Notes: generated by a model from the sequence alone, not told the origin. A stretch of 7,687 nucleotides of DNA from an uncultured Peptococcaceae bacterium (GCA_947254645.1 CAMYDW010000031.1:1-7687), one strand, 5' to 3'. Counted from the stretch's first letter, positions 1 to 6,443 are shown. A program made the numbers and translations.

Positions 1-16
1 ATACATAATTATGTAT
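1..16. promoter_or_regulatory. 16-bp perfect palindrome upstream of nth (possible operator or part of promoter)
   Basis: The first 16 bases, ATACATAATTATGTAT, are a perfect inverted repeat with no spacer, lying 27 nt before the nth start. TATACA at 14-19 could serve as a -10 element, but any -35 would lie off the left edge. A run of seven T at 23-29 follows, so the palindrome could instead be the end of a weak AT-only hairpin terminator of an upstream gene. AT-rich palindromes of this length can arise by chance, and the window edge prevents a decision. Confidence 0.3.
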
Positions 17-43
17 ACAGTGTTTTTTTAAGGAGAATATAGC

Positions 44-670
44 ATGACTAACAATCAATTAGAAATTTTAAATATTTTAAACGAAACCTATGGGACCATC
101 GGTTCAGGATTGGATTTTAGGAATCCTTTTGAACTTTTAGTTGCTACCATACTTTCTGCGCAATCTACAGATGTTCGCGTCAATCTTATCACCCCAGAAT
201 TGTTTTCTCGGTATCCAACTCCAGCTGCAATGGCTGTTGCATCTGAAAATGATATTATAAAGATTATCAATTCTATTGGTTTGTACCGCAATAAAAGTAA
301 AAATATCTTGAAAACAGCTCAATTATTAGTTCAAAGGTATGGTGGAGAAGTACCAGATGATTTAGATTTATTACAAGAATTGCCAGGGGTAGGAAGAAAG
401 ACTGCAAATGTTGTTTTGTGTAATGCTTTTCATAAACCAGCATTCGCGGTAGATACTCATGTTTTTCGCGTATCTCAACGTCTTGGTTTTGCTAAACATC
501 ACAATGTTGAAGGGGTAGAGCAACAATTAATGAAAGTTTTACCCGAAGACATTTGGTGTGATACGCATCATTTGTTTATTTGGCATGGTCGTAAACAATG
601 TAAAGCGCGAAAACCACTCTGCGATGTCTGTTGTGTGAAAGAACTATGCCCTTCTCAGCGTATGGATTAA
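44..670 (+). CDS. nth: Endonuclease III (DNA glycosylase/AP lyase)
   Basis: A 208-residue base-excision-repair enzyme that removes oxidised pyrimidines and cleaves the abasic site by beta-elimination. The length is typical of the family (E. coli Nth is 211). The helix-hairpin-helix LPGVGRKTA lies at residues 113-121 and contains the catalytic lysine K119. The catalytic aspartate is D137 in VDTHVFR. The C-terminus carries the complete 4Fe-4S ligand set C186-x6-C193-x2-C196-x5-C202, as in classical Nth and unlike cluster-free relatives. The N-terminal part (NPFELLVATILSAQSTD, 27-43) is also family-typical. The ATG is preceded by AAGGAGA at 30-36 with good spacing. The gene ends in a strong hairpin and faces a convergent tRNA gene, so it is either monocistronic or the last gene of an operon entering from the left. 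Nothing is missing or odd. Confidence 0.97.
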   Translation: MTNNQLEILNILNETYGTIGSGLDFRNPFELLVATILSAQSTDVRVNLITPELFSRYPTPAAMAVASENDIIKIINSIGLYRNKSKNILKTAQLLVQRYGGEVPDDLDLLQELPGVGRKTANVVLCNAFHKPAFAVDTHVFRVSQRLGFAKHHNVEGVEQQLMKVLPEDIWCDTHHLFIWHGRKQCKARKPLCDVCCVKELCPSQRMD

Positions 671-715
671 AAAGAAAGAGTCATTGCTTTTCTAAGCAAT
701 GACTCTTTCTTTTTT
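669..715. terminator. Bidirectional intrinsic terminator between nth and tRNA-Arg
   Basis: A perfect 21-bp stem (669-689 with 694-714) closes a 4-nt loop TTCT. The right arm ends in TTTCTTTTTT and the left foot is AAAAAGAAAG, so each strand reads a hairpin followed by a U-rich tail. It therefore can stop nth transcription on + and tRNA transcription on -. The left arm begins inside the nth TAA stop codon, and the tRNA 3' end is only 6 nt beyond the T-run. Confidence 0.93.
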
Positions 716-720
716 ATGCA

Positions 721-792
721 CACGCTTGATAGGAATCGAACCTACATTTTTGCCTCCGGAGGGCAACGCTCTATCCATTGAGCTACAAGCGC
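721..792 (-). tRNA. tRNA-Arg, anticodon CCG
   Basis: Read on the minus strand, 72 nt fold into a full cloverleaf. The acceptor stem is GCGCTTG/CAAGCGT (first pair G·U), the D-arm is GCTC-AATGGATA-GAGC, and the anticodon arm is TTGCC-CTCCGGA-GGCAA. The variable loop is a short AAAT, and the T-arm is GTAGG-TTCGATT-CCTAT with one G·U pair. The discriminator base is G. Anticodon CCG reads the arginine codon CGG. A D-loop A in GGATA and a G or A discriminator are known arginine identity features, and the anticodon loop matches E. coli tRNA-Arg(CCG). The 3' CCA is not encoded: the discriminator is followed by TGCA, so the tail must be added by a nucleotidyltransferase. CGG is rare but present here, for example in nth and glmU. 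Confidence 0.96.
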
Positions 793-807
793 TTACACTG
801 CTCTTAT

Positions 808-836
808 AGTATAATAGAAACGCTCTAGAAAGTAAA
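808..836 (-). promoter_or_regulatory. Sigma-70-type promoter of tRNA-Arg
   Basis: On the minus strand TTTACT (836-831) is followed by a 17-nt spacer and TATACT (813-808). This gives 4/6 and 5/6 matches to the -35 and -10 consensus at ideal spacing. Transcription would start near 801, leaving a leader of about 9 nt before the mature tRNA 5' end at 792. The assignment is by eye from consensus. Confidence 0.7.
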
Positions 837-851
837 TTATAAAAATAGGGG

Positions 852-880
852 TTGCTTTCAACGCTTTACTGTGTTAAACT
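852..880 (+). promoter_or_regulatory. Sigma-70-type promoter of the amino-acid transporter operon
   Basis: TTGCTT (852-857), a 17-nt spacer and TAAACT (875-880) form a promoter whose -10 is preceded by TG at 872-873 (extended -10, TGtTAAACT). Transcription would start near 887, giving a leader of about 35 nt before the start at 922. It lies back to back with the tRNA promoter, with 15 bp between the two -35 boxes. The leader is too short for a T-box or a riboswitch. Confidence 0.65.
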
Positions 881-921
881 ATCAAAGAAATGGATGATAA
901 GATATGAAGGGAGATATATCT

Positions 922-1854
922 ATGAAATTAAAAAAATTATTAGCAGTAGGCTTGATTACAGTATTAGCTCTTGGTATGATTGGCTGCGGACAAGATAAAG
1001 CGGATACATCTAATAATAGCAAAGAAGTAAAAGCTGAAAATTCCTGGGAAGCAACAGTTGAAGGAGATGGCTCTTGGGATAGAGTTCAAAAAGCAGGTAA
1101 GATTACTGCTGGTTTAGACGATTCTTATCCACCAATGGGCTTCCATGATAGTAAAACTGATGAAATTATAGGTTTTGATATTGACATGGCGAAACTTATT
1201 GGTAATAAATTAGGTGTTGAATTCGAATTTGTACCAACTGACTGGAATTCTATTGTACCATCTATTAAAACTAAAAAGTTTGATGTTATCCTTTCAGGGA
1301 TGAACATGTGGGACACTAGAATCAAAGAAATTAATTTTGTTCCTTATGGTTATGCAGAACAACAAGTTTTAGTAAAAGCAGATGCGCCAGATCAAGATAA
1401 GATGACAGACGTTTCTTATTTTAAAGATAAAGTTCTAGGTACTCAATTAGGTTCAACGGCTGCTAAATACTTACAAGCAGATGGATTTGCAGATGGTAAG
1501 AATTTAAAACTTTACAAGACTTTTCCTGAAATTACCATAGATTTAGACAATGGCCGTATCCAAGCATTGGCAATAGATAGCTTCGGAGCTTCTGATTTAC
1601 TTAAATCAGGAAACTACAAAGCAGTTGCAACTGTAAAAGGTAATTCAAAAGATAATCAAAATGGTGCTGCTGCCGACTATATTGGCATTGGCGTGCGTAA
1701 AGATGATGGTGATTTACAAAGAAAAATTGCTGAAGCTGTTGACGAATTACTTGTTAGCGGAGAATTAAAGGAATTGTCAATGAAATGGATTGGCAGTGAT
1801 ATTACTGAACCATTGGTTGCAGATGCACAAAAAAGAATCGATGCAAGAAAATAA
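922..1854 (+). CDS. Amino-acid ABC transporter substrate-binding lipoprotein (SBP family 3)
   Basis: The extracytoplasmic receptor of a polar-amino-acid ABC importer, 310 residues. The N-terminus is a lipoprotein signal peptide: KLKK, a hydrophobic stretch, then LGMIGC with the lipidated cysteine at 22. Met at -3 is a slightly unusual lipobox residue. A polar linker (about 23-52) precedes the binding domain. Family-3 marks are GFDIDMAKLIGNKL at 84-97, SGMNMWDTR at 125-133 with the arginine (R133) expected to hold the ligand carboxylate, LGTQLGST at 172-179, and D219 in ALAIDSF, expected to contact the amino group. The open frame extends to an ATG at 904, but AAGGGAGA (907-914) sits 8 nt before ATG 922 and the signal peptide begins there, so 922 is chosen. 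Ligand specificity cannot be read from sequence. It is followed by a stem-loop and the permease. Confidence 0.93.
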   Translation: MKLKKLLAVGLITVLALGMIGCGQDKADTSNNSKEVKAENSWEATVEGDGSWDRVQKAGKITAGLDDSYPPMGFHDSKTDEIIGFDIDMAKLIGNKLGVEFEFVPTDWNSIVPSIKTKKFDVILSGMNMWDTRIKEINFVPYGYAEQQVLVKADAPDQDKMTDVSYFKDKVLGTQLGSTAAKYLQADGFADGKNLKLYKTFPEITIDLDNGRIQALAIDSFGASDLLKSGNYKAVATVKGNSKDNQNGAAADYIGIGVRKDDGDLQRKIAEAVDELLVSGELKELSMKWIGSDITEPLVADAQKRIDARK

Positions 1855-1863
1855 CAAATAAAT

Positions 1864-1897
1864 GAATACTCACTCAATAAAAATTGAGTGAGTATTC
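1864..1897 (+). other. Stem-loop without U-tract between binding-protein and permease genes
   Basis: A perfect 15-bp stem (GAATACTCACTCAAT at 1864-1878 pairing with 1883-1897) closes an AAAA loop, 9 nt after the binding-protein stop codon. A U·G and an A-U pair can extend it outward. The bases that follow, GTGTGTCTAAGG, contain no T-run, so it is not a classical intrinsic terminator. Such hairpins at this place in ABC importer operons usually protect the 3' end of the binding-protein mRNA, giving more binding protein than membrane subunits. The function here is inferred; the structure is seen directly. Confidence 0.8.
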
Positions 1898-1921
1898 GTG
1901 TGTCTAAGGAAGGATTTATTT

Positions 1922-2614
1922 ATGGGATTAAACAATGTCGTCTTTGCAGCTATTGACTGGGATTGGGAATTTGTTTTTCAAACCTTTCCCTATTTATTGC
2001 GCGCTGCTGTTACAACAATCCAACTAGCGGTATTGAGCATTAGTATTGGGGTTGTAATTGGTTTAGTCATTGCATTAATGAAAATTAGCAAGGTAAAGGC
2101 ATTTAATATTTTTGGTCAGCTTTATACTTGGATTTTTAGAGGTATACCACTATTGGTGCAATTATTTTTAATTTATTACGGTTTGTCAGCAGCATTAGGG
2201 ATAGATTTAGATAGTTATACCGCTGCTGTTATCGGTATCAGTATTTGTGGTGGTGCTTATATTGCTGAAATTATTCGTTCGGGTATTCTTTCTATTGATG
2301 GTGGGCAAATGGAAGCGGCACTGTCACTAGGAATGGATAATAAAATGGCAATGAAAAAAATTATTATTCCACAAACTTATCGAAGACTGATTCCGCCTCT
2401 TGGCAATGAATTTATTAATCTAATAAAGGATACAGCACTGGCTTCCACTATTACTGTGACAGATTTATTACGAACAGCACAGTTACATGCAGGCTCTTCC
2501 TTTAAACCATTTGAAATGTATTTATCTGCAGCGGTTATTTATTTATTTCTCATTACATTTTTGACAGTGGGTTTAAGTTTTGTTGAAAGAAATTTAGCAA
2601 AAAAACAGTTGTAA
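1922..2614 (+). CDS. Amino-acid ABC transporter permease (HisM/GlnP type)
   Basis: The inner-membrane channel subunit of a polar-amino-acid importer, 230 residues, normally working as a dimer with a cytoplasmic ATPase. Hydrophobic segments are visible at about 30-53, 70-90, 100-118 and 200-221. The family N-terminal motif is TFPYLLRAAVTTIQLAVLS (21-39). The EAA loop that docks on the ATPase runs from about 129 to 150: E131-A-A, G137 after the usual gap, and IIIP ending at P150. RGIPLLVQ (73-80) and GNEFINLIKDTALAS (161-175) are also characteristic. An open frame begins at GTG 1898, but that codon lies at the edge of the hairpin and has no ribosome-binding site. AAGGAAGG (1906-1913) stands 8 nt before ATG 1922, so 1922 is chosen. 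No ATPase gene follows; ispE starts 21 nt after the stop. Confidence 0.93.
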   Translation: MGLNNVVFAAIDWDWEFVFQTFPYLLRAAVTTIQLAVLSISIGVVIGLVIALMKISKVKAFNIFGQLYTWIFRGIPLLVQLFLIYYGLSAALGIDLDSYTAAVIGISICGGAYIAEIIRSGILSIDGGQMEAALSLGMDNKMAMKKIIIPQTYRRLIPPLGNEFINLIKDTALASTITVTDLLRTAQLHAGSSFKPFEMYLSAAVIYLFLITFLTVGLSFVERNLAKKQL

Positions 2615-2635
2615 TCATTTTTAGGAGATATATGT

Positions 2636-3517
2636 ATGAAAGCAACAGTAAAGGCCTATGGAAAAATAAATTTATTTTTAGATGTACTTAATAAACGCAA
2701 TGACGGCTATCATGATGTAAAAATGATTATGCAATCTGTTCGTTTACATGACATAATAGAGATATCTCAAGCAAAAAAAAATAATGTTAAAACTGATTCC
2801 GTTTTTGTACCAAATAATAAAAATAATCTTGCGATGAAGGCCGCAATACTCATGCAAGAAAAATATTGTGTTCCAGCAGTTTCGATTAATATAAGAAAAA
2901 ATATTCCTGTTTCCGCGGGAATGGCTGGTGGCAGCACCGATGCTGCTGCGGTGTTATTAGGAATAGACCGACTTTTTAATTTAAATTGCTCGAAAAATGA
3001 TTTAGAAATTATTGCTGCACAAATTGGTTCGGATGTTCCTTTTTGTTTAAGTGTTGGTACAGCAGTTGCGACTGGCAGAGGTGAACAAATTACTCCTGTA
3101 AAGGATTTAAACCCTTGCCATATCATATTGATCAAAGCACCTTTTGGGCTTTCAACAGCGACGGTATACCAAAATATTAAGGTCGATGAAATTCAACCAC
3201 GAGATGAAGCATTTAGATTATTTTTAGATGCGCTTGAAAAGGAGAATACAGAGTATATTCTTAACAATCTTTATAATGCATTAGAACCAGTAAGTATGCG
3301 TATAGATGACCGCATAAAACACATGAAAGAAAAAATTAGGCATGCAGGTATAAATAATATTTTAATGTCGGGGAGTGGGCCAACTTTATTTGGGATGTAT
3401 GACTCTCAAAAAGAAGCGTGGCCTAACTTTAAATTGATAAAACAGCTTTTTCCCAATGTTTATTTGACATCTACATGTACTTCTGATTTAATAAATTCTA
3501 GAATAGAAATACATTGA
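2636..3517 (+). CDS. ispE: 4-diphosphocytidyl-2-C-methyl-D-erythritol kinase
   Basis: A GHMP-superfamily kinase that phosphorylates CDP-ME at the 2-hydroxyl using ATP, in the MEP route to isoprenoid precursors. It is cytoplasmic. The 293-residue length is normal. The N-terminus KAYGKINLFLDV (6-17) holds the catalytic lysine K10. The ATP-binding glycine-rich loop PVSAGMAGGSTDAA is at 91-104. GSDVPF (131-136) carries the catalytic aspartate D133. The C-terminal GHMP motif MSGSGPTLFGMY is at 244-255. AGGAG at 2623-2627 serves as ribosome-binding site for ATG 2636. The 21-nt gap after the permease holds no terminator, and no convincing promoter is visible in the permease 3' end, so cotranscription with the transporter is likely. 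The stop codon overlaps the glmU Shine-Dalgarno. Confidence 0.96.
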   Translation: MKATVKAYGKINLFLDVLNKRNDGYHDVKMIMQSVRLHDIIEISQAKKNNVKTDSVFVPNNKNNLAMKAAILMQEKYCVPAVSINIRKNIPVSAGMAGGSTDAAAVLLGIDRLFNLNCSKNDLEIIAAQIGSDVPFCLSVGTAVATGRGEQITPVKDLNPCHIILIKAPFGLSTATVYQNIKVDEIQPRDEAFRLFLDALEKENTEYILNNLYNALEPVSMRIDDRIKHMKEKIRHAGINNILMSGSGPTLFGMYDSQKEAWPNFKLIKQLFPNVYLTSTCTSDLINSRIEIH

Positions 3518-3530
3518 GGTGAAAAGTGTG
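3515..3530 (+). promoter_or_regulatory. Ribosome-binding site and GTG start of glmU, overlapping the ispE stop
   Basis: The ispE stop TGA (3515-3517) forms part of TGAGGTG, whose GAGGTG (3516-3521) is the Shine-Dalgarno for the GTG at 3528-3530, with a 6-nt spacer. The upstream in-frame GTG at 3519 lies inside this Shine-Dalgarno and cannot use it, so 3528 is the start. The overlap suggests translational coupling of ispE and glmU. Confidence 0.75.
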
Positions 3531-4898
3531 AGTGATAAATATGCGATTATTTTAGCAGCAGGTAAAGGAACTCGAATGAAATCATCCTATCCTAAAGTTG
3601 TTCATAAAGTTTTAGGTAAGGAAATGATTACTAGAGTGCTTGCTGCTATTAATGGTGCTCATATTAAAAATAAATATGTTGTGATAGGACATGGTTCTGA
3701 ATTCGTTGAGCCGTTGTTAGATGAAACATCAAAAATCGTCTTTCAAGAAAAACAACTAGGTACTGGTCATGCAGTATTAACGGCATTACAGACCTTGTCA
3801 AGGGATTTGAATGCATCTGATGAAAATGCGATGATTATAGTCAGTTGTGGAGATACACCGCTTATTAAAACTGAGAGCTTTACTGCAATGATGAAACAGC
3901 ATGAAGAAAAAGCATGTGCAGTTAGTGTTATGACAACTATCGTTGAACAACCAACTGGCTATGGTAGAATTATCAAAGATGGTGACAGCATAAGTGCCAT
4001 TATTGAAGAAAAAGATGCATCAGATATAGAAAAGCAAATTACAGAAATAAATGTTGGCACCTATTGTTTTGACTTAAAATTTTTGTTGACAGAAATTCAT
4101 TCATTGACAACAAATAATGCGCAAGGTGAATTTTATTTAACTGATTTATTGAAAATTGCCTATCAACAAGGTAAAAAAACCAGTGCGTATTGTTTAGAGG
4201 ATTCAGATGAAAGTCTTGGCGTGAATAATCGTATGCAACTTGCTCATGCAGAAAAAATCCTTCAAAAAAGAATTAATACTGATTGGATGCGAAAAGGAGT
4301 CACTTTACAAGATCCTGAAAACATCTTTATTACAGATGATGTTCAAATTGGTCAAGATACCATTATTGAATCTAATGTACATTTATTAGGTCATACAAGA
4401 ATCGGCAGTGAAGTTATTATTGAATCTGGGAGTCGTTTGATTGATGCAGAAATAGATGATTATACAAGAATTAGACAATCCGTTATTCAAGATGCTACTG
4501 TAGGGAAGTATTGTTCTGTGGGACCATTTGCGCAATTACGTCCAGGGACAATTTTAAAAGATCATGTCAAGGTTGGTAACTTTGTAGAAGTAAAAAATAG
4601 CAATGTGTCAGACGAGAGTAAAATTTCACATCATACTTATATTGGGGATGCGGATATTGGTGCACGAGTTAATATTGGATGTGGTACAATAACATGTAAC
4701 TATGATGGGAAAAATAAATATCGGACTGTTATAGGAGATGATGCATTTATTGGTAGCAATACAAATCTTATAGCGCCAATCAAAATAGGCGAACATTGTA
4801 TTATTGGTGCAGGATCTACTTTATCAAAAAATGTAGAGAGTACTGCGTTGGCTTTTACAAGACCACCATTGGTTGTTAAGGAAAATTGGAAAAAATAG
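3528..4898 (+). CDS. glmU: Bifunctional GlmU: GlcN-1-P acetyltransferase / GlcNAc-1-P uridylyltransferase
   Basis: Makes UDP-GlcNAc, the precursor of peptidoglycan and other envelope glycans, in two steps. It has 456 residues, the same length as E. coli GlmU. The N-terminal uridylyltransferase domain (about 1-230) shows LAAGKGTRMKS at 9-19 with the nucleotide loop and K23, QLGTGHA at 76-82, CGDTPL at 107-112 with the metal-binding D109, GYGRI at 144-148 and GVNNR at 231-235. After a linker helix, the C-terminal left-handed beta-helix (about 255-456) has repeated hexapeptides, RPG at 338-340, NFVEVKNS at 351-358, and SHHTYIGDAD at 367-376 with H368 aligned to the catalytic His363 of E. coli. 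NIGCGTITCNYDG follows at 382-394. The start is GTG (see the ribosome-binding site entry), giving the typical MSDKYAIILAAG. It sits 10 nt after ispE and 14 nt before prs. Confidence 0.97.
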   Translation: MSDKYAIILAAGKGTRMKSSYPKVVHKVLGKEMITRVLAAINGAHIKNKYVVIGHGSEFVEPLLDETSKIVFQEKQLGTGHAVLTALQTLSRDLNASDENAMIIVSCGDTPLIKTESFTAMMKQHEEKACAVSVMTTIVEQPTGYGRIIKDGDSISAIIEEKDASDIEKQITEINVGTYCFDLKFLLTEIHSLTTNNAQGEFYLTDLLKIAYQQGKKTSAYCLEDSDESLGVNNRMQLAHAEKILQKRINTDWMRKGVTLQDPENIFITDDVQIGQDTIIESNVHLLGHTRIGSEVIIESGSRLIDAEIDDYTRIRQSVIQDATVGKYCSVGPFAQLRPGTILKDHVKVGNFVEVKNSNVSDESKISHHTYIGDADIGARVNIGCGTITCNYDGKNKYRTVIGDDAFIGSNTNLIAPIKIGEHCIIGAGSTLSKNVESTALAFTRPPLVVKENWKK

Positions 4899-4899
4899 T

Positions 4900-4915
4900 G
4901 GAGGATACGAATATG
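4900..4915 (+). promoter_or_regulatory. Ribosome-binding site that decides the prs start
   Basis: GGAGG (4900-4904) begins one base after the glmU TAG stop and lies 8 nt before ATG 4913. The open frame extends upstream to a TTG at 4886 inside glmU, which lacks a ribosome-binding site. The next ATG, 4928, is too far from GGAGG. Confidence 0.85.
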
Positions 4916-5869
4916 GAAGACATTAAAATGGAAAAAGCATTAAGCCATTTAAAATTATTTTCTGGTAATGCAAATAAGGAACTTGCTCAAGAAATCTCCG
5001 ATTACTTAGGCATAGAAATGGGAAAATCTCATGTTTCTAAGTTCAGTGATGGTGAAATTACAGTTAATATTGATGAAAGTGTTCGCGGAAAAGATGTTTT
5101 CATCGTTCAACCAACATGCGATCCTGGCAATGATAACATTATGGAATTGCTGATTATGATTGATGCACTTCGTCGTGCCTCTGCTAGACGTTTAACTGCT
5201 GTTATTCCTTATTATGGTTATGCTAGACAGGATAGAAAGAGCCGTGGTCGTGAACCTATTACCGCTAAGTTGATTGCTAATTTGTTAACCAAAGCGGGGG
5301 TACGTCGTATTTTAACTATGGATTTGCATGCACAACAAATACAAGGATTTTTTGATGTGCCTGTTGATCACTTAATGGGAGCACCACTTATTGCTAATTA
5401 TTTTATGTCATTAGGACTTGACGACATCGTGGTTGTTTCTCCAGATGTTGGTGGCGTTGCTAGAGCAAGAAAATTTGCTGAAATGATTAATGCACCACTT
5501 GCTATTATTGATAAAAGACGTCCGATGCCTAATGTCTCAGAAATTATGAATATTATTGGCGATATTGAAGGTAAAAATGTTATCCTGATTGATGATATTA
5601 TTGATACAGCTGGTACCATTACTAATGCTGCTACTGCATTAAAAGCACGTGGTGCAAAAAATATTTTTGTTTCCTGCACGCACCCTGTATTTTCAGGCCC
5701 TGCAATCGAACGCTTAAATGCAGCGCCAATTAATGAAATTGTAACAACAAATACAATTCCAACGAATGGTATGGGATGTAATAATTTAAAAGTTCTTTCT
5801 GTAGCTCCAATGTTTGGTGAAGCTATCATGCGTATCTTTCAAGACGCATCAGTAAGCAAGATGTTTTAA
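4913..5869 (+). CDS. prs: Ribose-phosphate pyrophosphokinase (PRPP synthetase)
   Basis: Transfers pyrophosphate from ATP to ribose 5-phosphate, giving PRPP for purines, pyrimidines, NAD, histidine and tryptophan. It has 318 residues, as expected for class I enzymes (B. subtilis 317). Seen in order: FSDGEITVNIDESVRGKDVF (44-63), YYGYARQDRKSRGREP (100-115), the PRPP synthetase signature DLHAQQIQGFFD (137-148), VVSPDVGGVARARKFA (174-189), the catalytic flexible loop DKRRP (200-204) and the PRPP-binding loop LIDDIIDTAGT (225-235). All key residues are intact. Its place directly after glmU is the conserved Bacillota order. The ctc gene that follows prs in B. subtilis is absent, and pth starts 12 nt after the stop. 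Confidence 0.97.
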   Translation: MEDIKMEKALSHLKLFSGNANKELAQEISDYLGIEMGKSHVSKFSDGEITVNIDESVRGKDVFIVQPTCDPGNDNIMELLIMIDALRRASARRLTAVIPYYGYARQDRKSRGREPITAKLIANLLTKAGVRRILTMDLHAQQIQGFFDVPVDHLMGAPLIANYFMSLGLDDIVVVSPDVGGVARARKFAEMINAPLAIIDKRRPMPNVSEIMNIIGDIEGKNVILIDDIIDTAGTITNAATALKARGAKNIFVSCTHPVFSGPAIERLNAAPINEIVTTNTIPTNGMGCNNLKVLSVAPMFGEAIMRIFQDASVSKMF

Positions 5870-5881
5870 GGATTATTTCAA

Positions 5882-6433
5882 ATGAAAATGATTGTGGGAT
5901 TAGGAAATCCTGGAAAAAAGTATGAAAATACCAAGCATAATGTAGGTTTTATGGTAATAGATCATCTTTCAAAAGTATTCTCTATAGATGTAAATAAAAA
6001 TGAATGCCAAGCACTCACTGGAAAAGGCCGAATTCATGGAGAACAGGTTTTACTTGTTAAACCACAAACTTTCATGAATAATAGTGGACAAGCAGTAGGT
6101 GAACTTATTCGCTATTATGACACAATTAATGATTTAATCATTATATATGATGACTTAGATCTTTCTATTGGTAAGGTGCGTTTTAAACAGAAAGGTAGCG
6201 CTGGTGGTCATAATGGTATTAAATCTATTATTGCACATCTTAATAGTAATGAGTTCGACCGTTTGAAAATCGGTATTGGTCATGATTTAAATCAAGACAC
6301 CGTGGGACACGTCTTATCCCCTTTTTATGGTGATGCAAAAAAAATTATCGAAGAAACGATTTTGCATTCAGATGAAATGTGTCAATTCTGGCTTGAGAAT
6401 GGTATTTTATCTGCAATGAATCGCTTTAATTAA
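5882..6433 (+). CDS. pth: Peptidyl-tRNA hydrolase
   Basis: Cleaves the ester bond of peptidyl-tRNAs that drop off ribosomes, recycling the tRNA; an essential cytoplasmic enzyme. It has 183 residues, a little shorter than E. coli Pth (194) and close to Bacillota forms. IVGLGNPGKKYENTKHNVGF (4-23) holds N9 and the catalytic H19. FMNNSG (64-69) supplies N66, IYDDLDL (88-94) the aspartate D90, and GSAGGHNGIKSI (105-116) the N111 of the tRNA/peptide site. The ribosome-binding site AAGGAT (5868-5873) overlaps the prs stop and lies 8 nt before ATG 5882. The next in-frame ATG (5888) is possible but less well spaced. It is the last gene before a terminator hairpin. Confidence 0.96.
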   Translation: MKMIVGLGNPGKKYENTKHNVGFMVIDHLSKVFSIDVNKNECQALTGKGRIHGEQVLLVKPQTFMNNSGQAVGELIRYYDTINDLIIIYDDLDLSIGKVRFKQKGSAGGHNGIKSIIAHLNSNEFDRLKIGIGHDLNQDTVGHVLSPFYGDAKKIIEETILHSDEMCQFWLENGILSAMNRFN

Positions 6434-6443
6434 TATAAAAGGG

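Noticed and set aside
838..921. T-box or riboswitch leader for the amino-acid transporter
   Set aside because: The leader after the predicted start is only about 35 nt and shows no terminator/antiterminator pair or T-box motif.
904..921. Upstream ATG start for the binding protein
   Set aside because: It would place MKGDIS before the signal peptide and absorb the Shine-Dalgarno; ATG 922 has proper spacing and a lipoprotein N-terminus.
2561..2589. Possible promoter for ispE in the permease 3' end (perfect TTGACA at 2561-2566)
   Set aside because: At 16-18 nt spacing there is only TGAAAG-like sequence, a poor -10 match, and the hexamer lies in coding sequence for a membrane helix.
2767..3135. 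122-codon open frame on the minus strand inside ispE
   Set aside because: It is antisense to a clear ispE, has no ribosome-binding site, and resembles no protein family that I recognise.
5398..5829. 143-codon open frame on the minus strand inside prs
   Set aside because: It mirrors the codon structure of prs on the other strand and shows no initiation signal or family motif.
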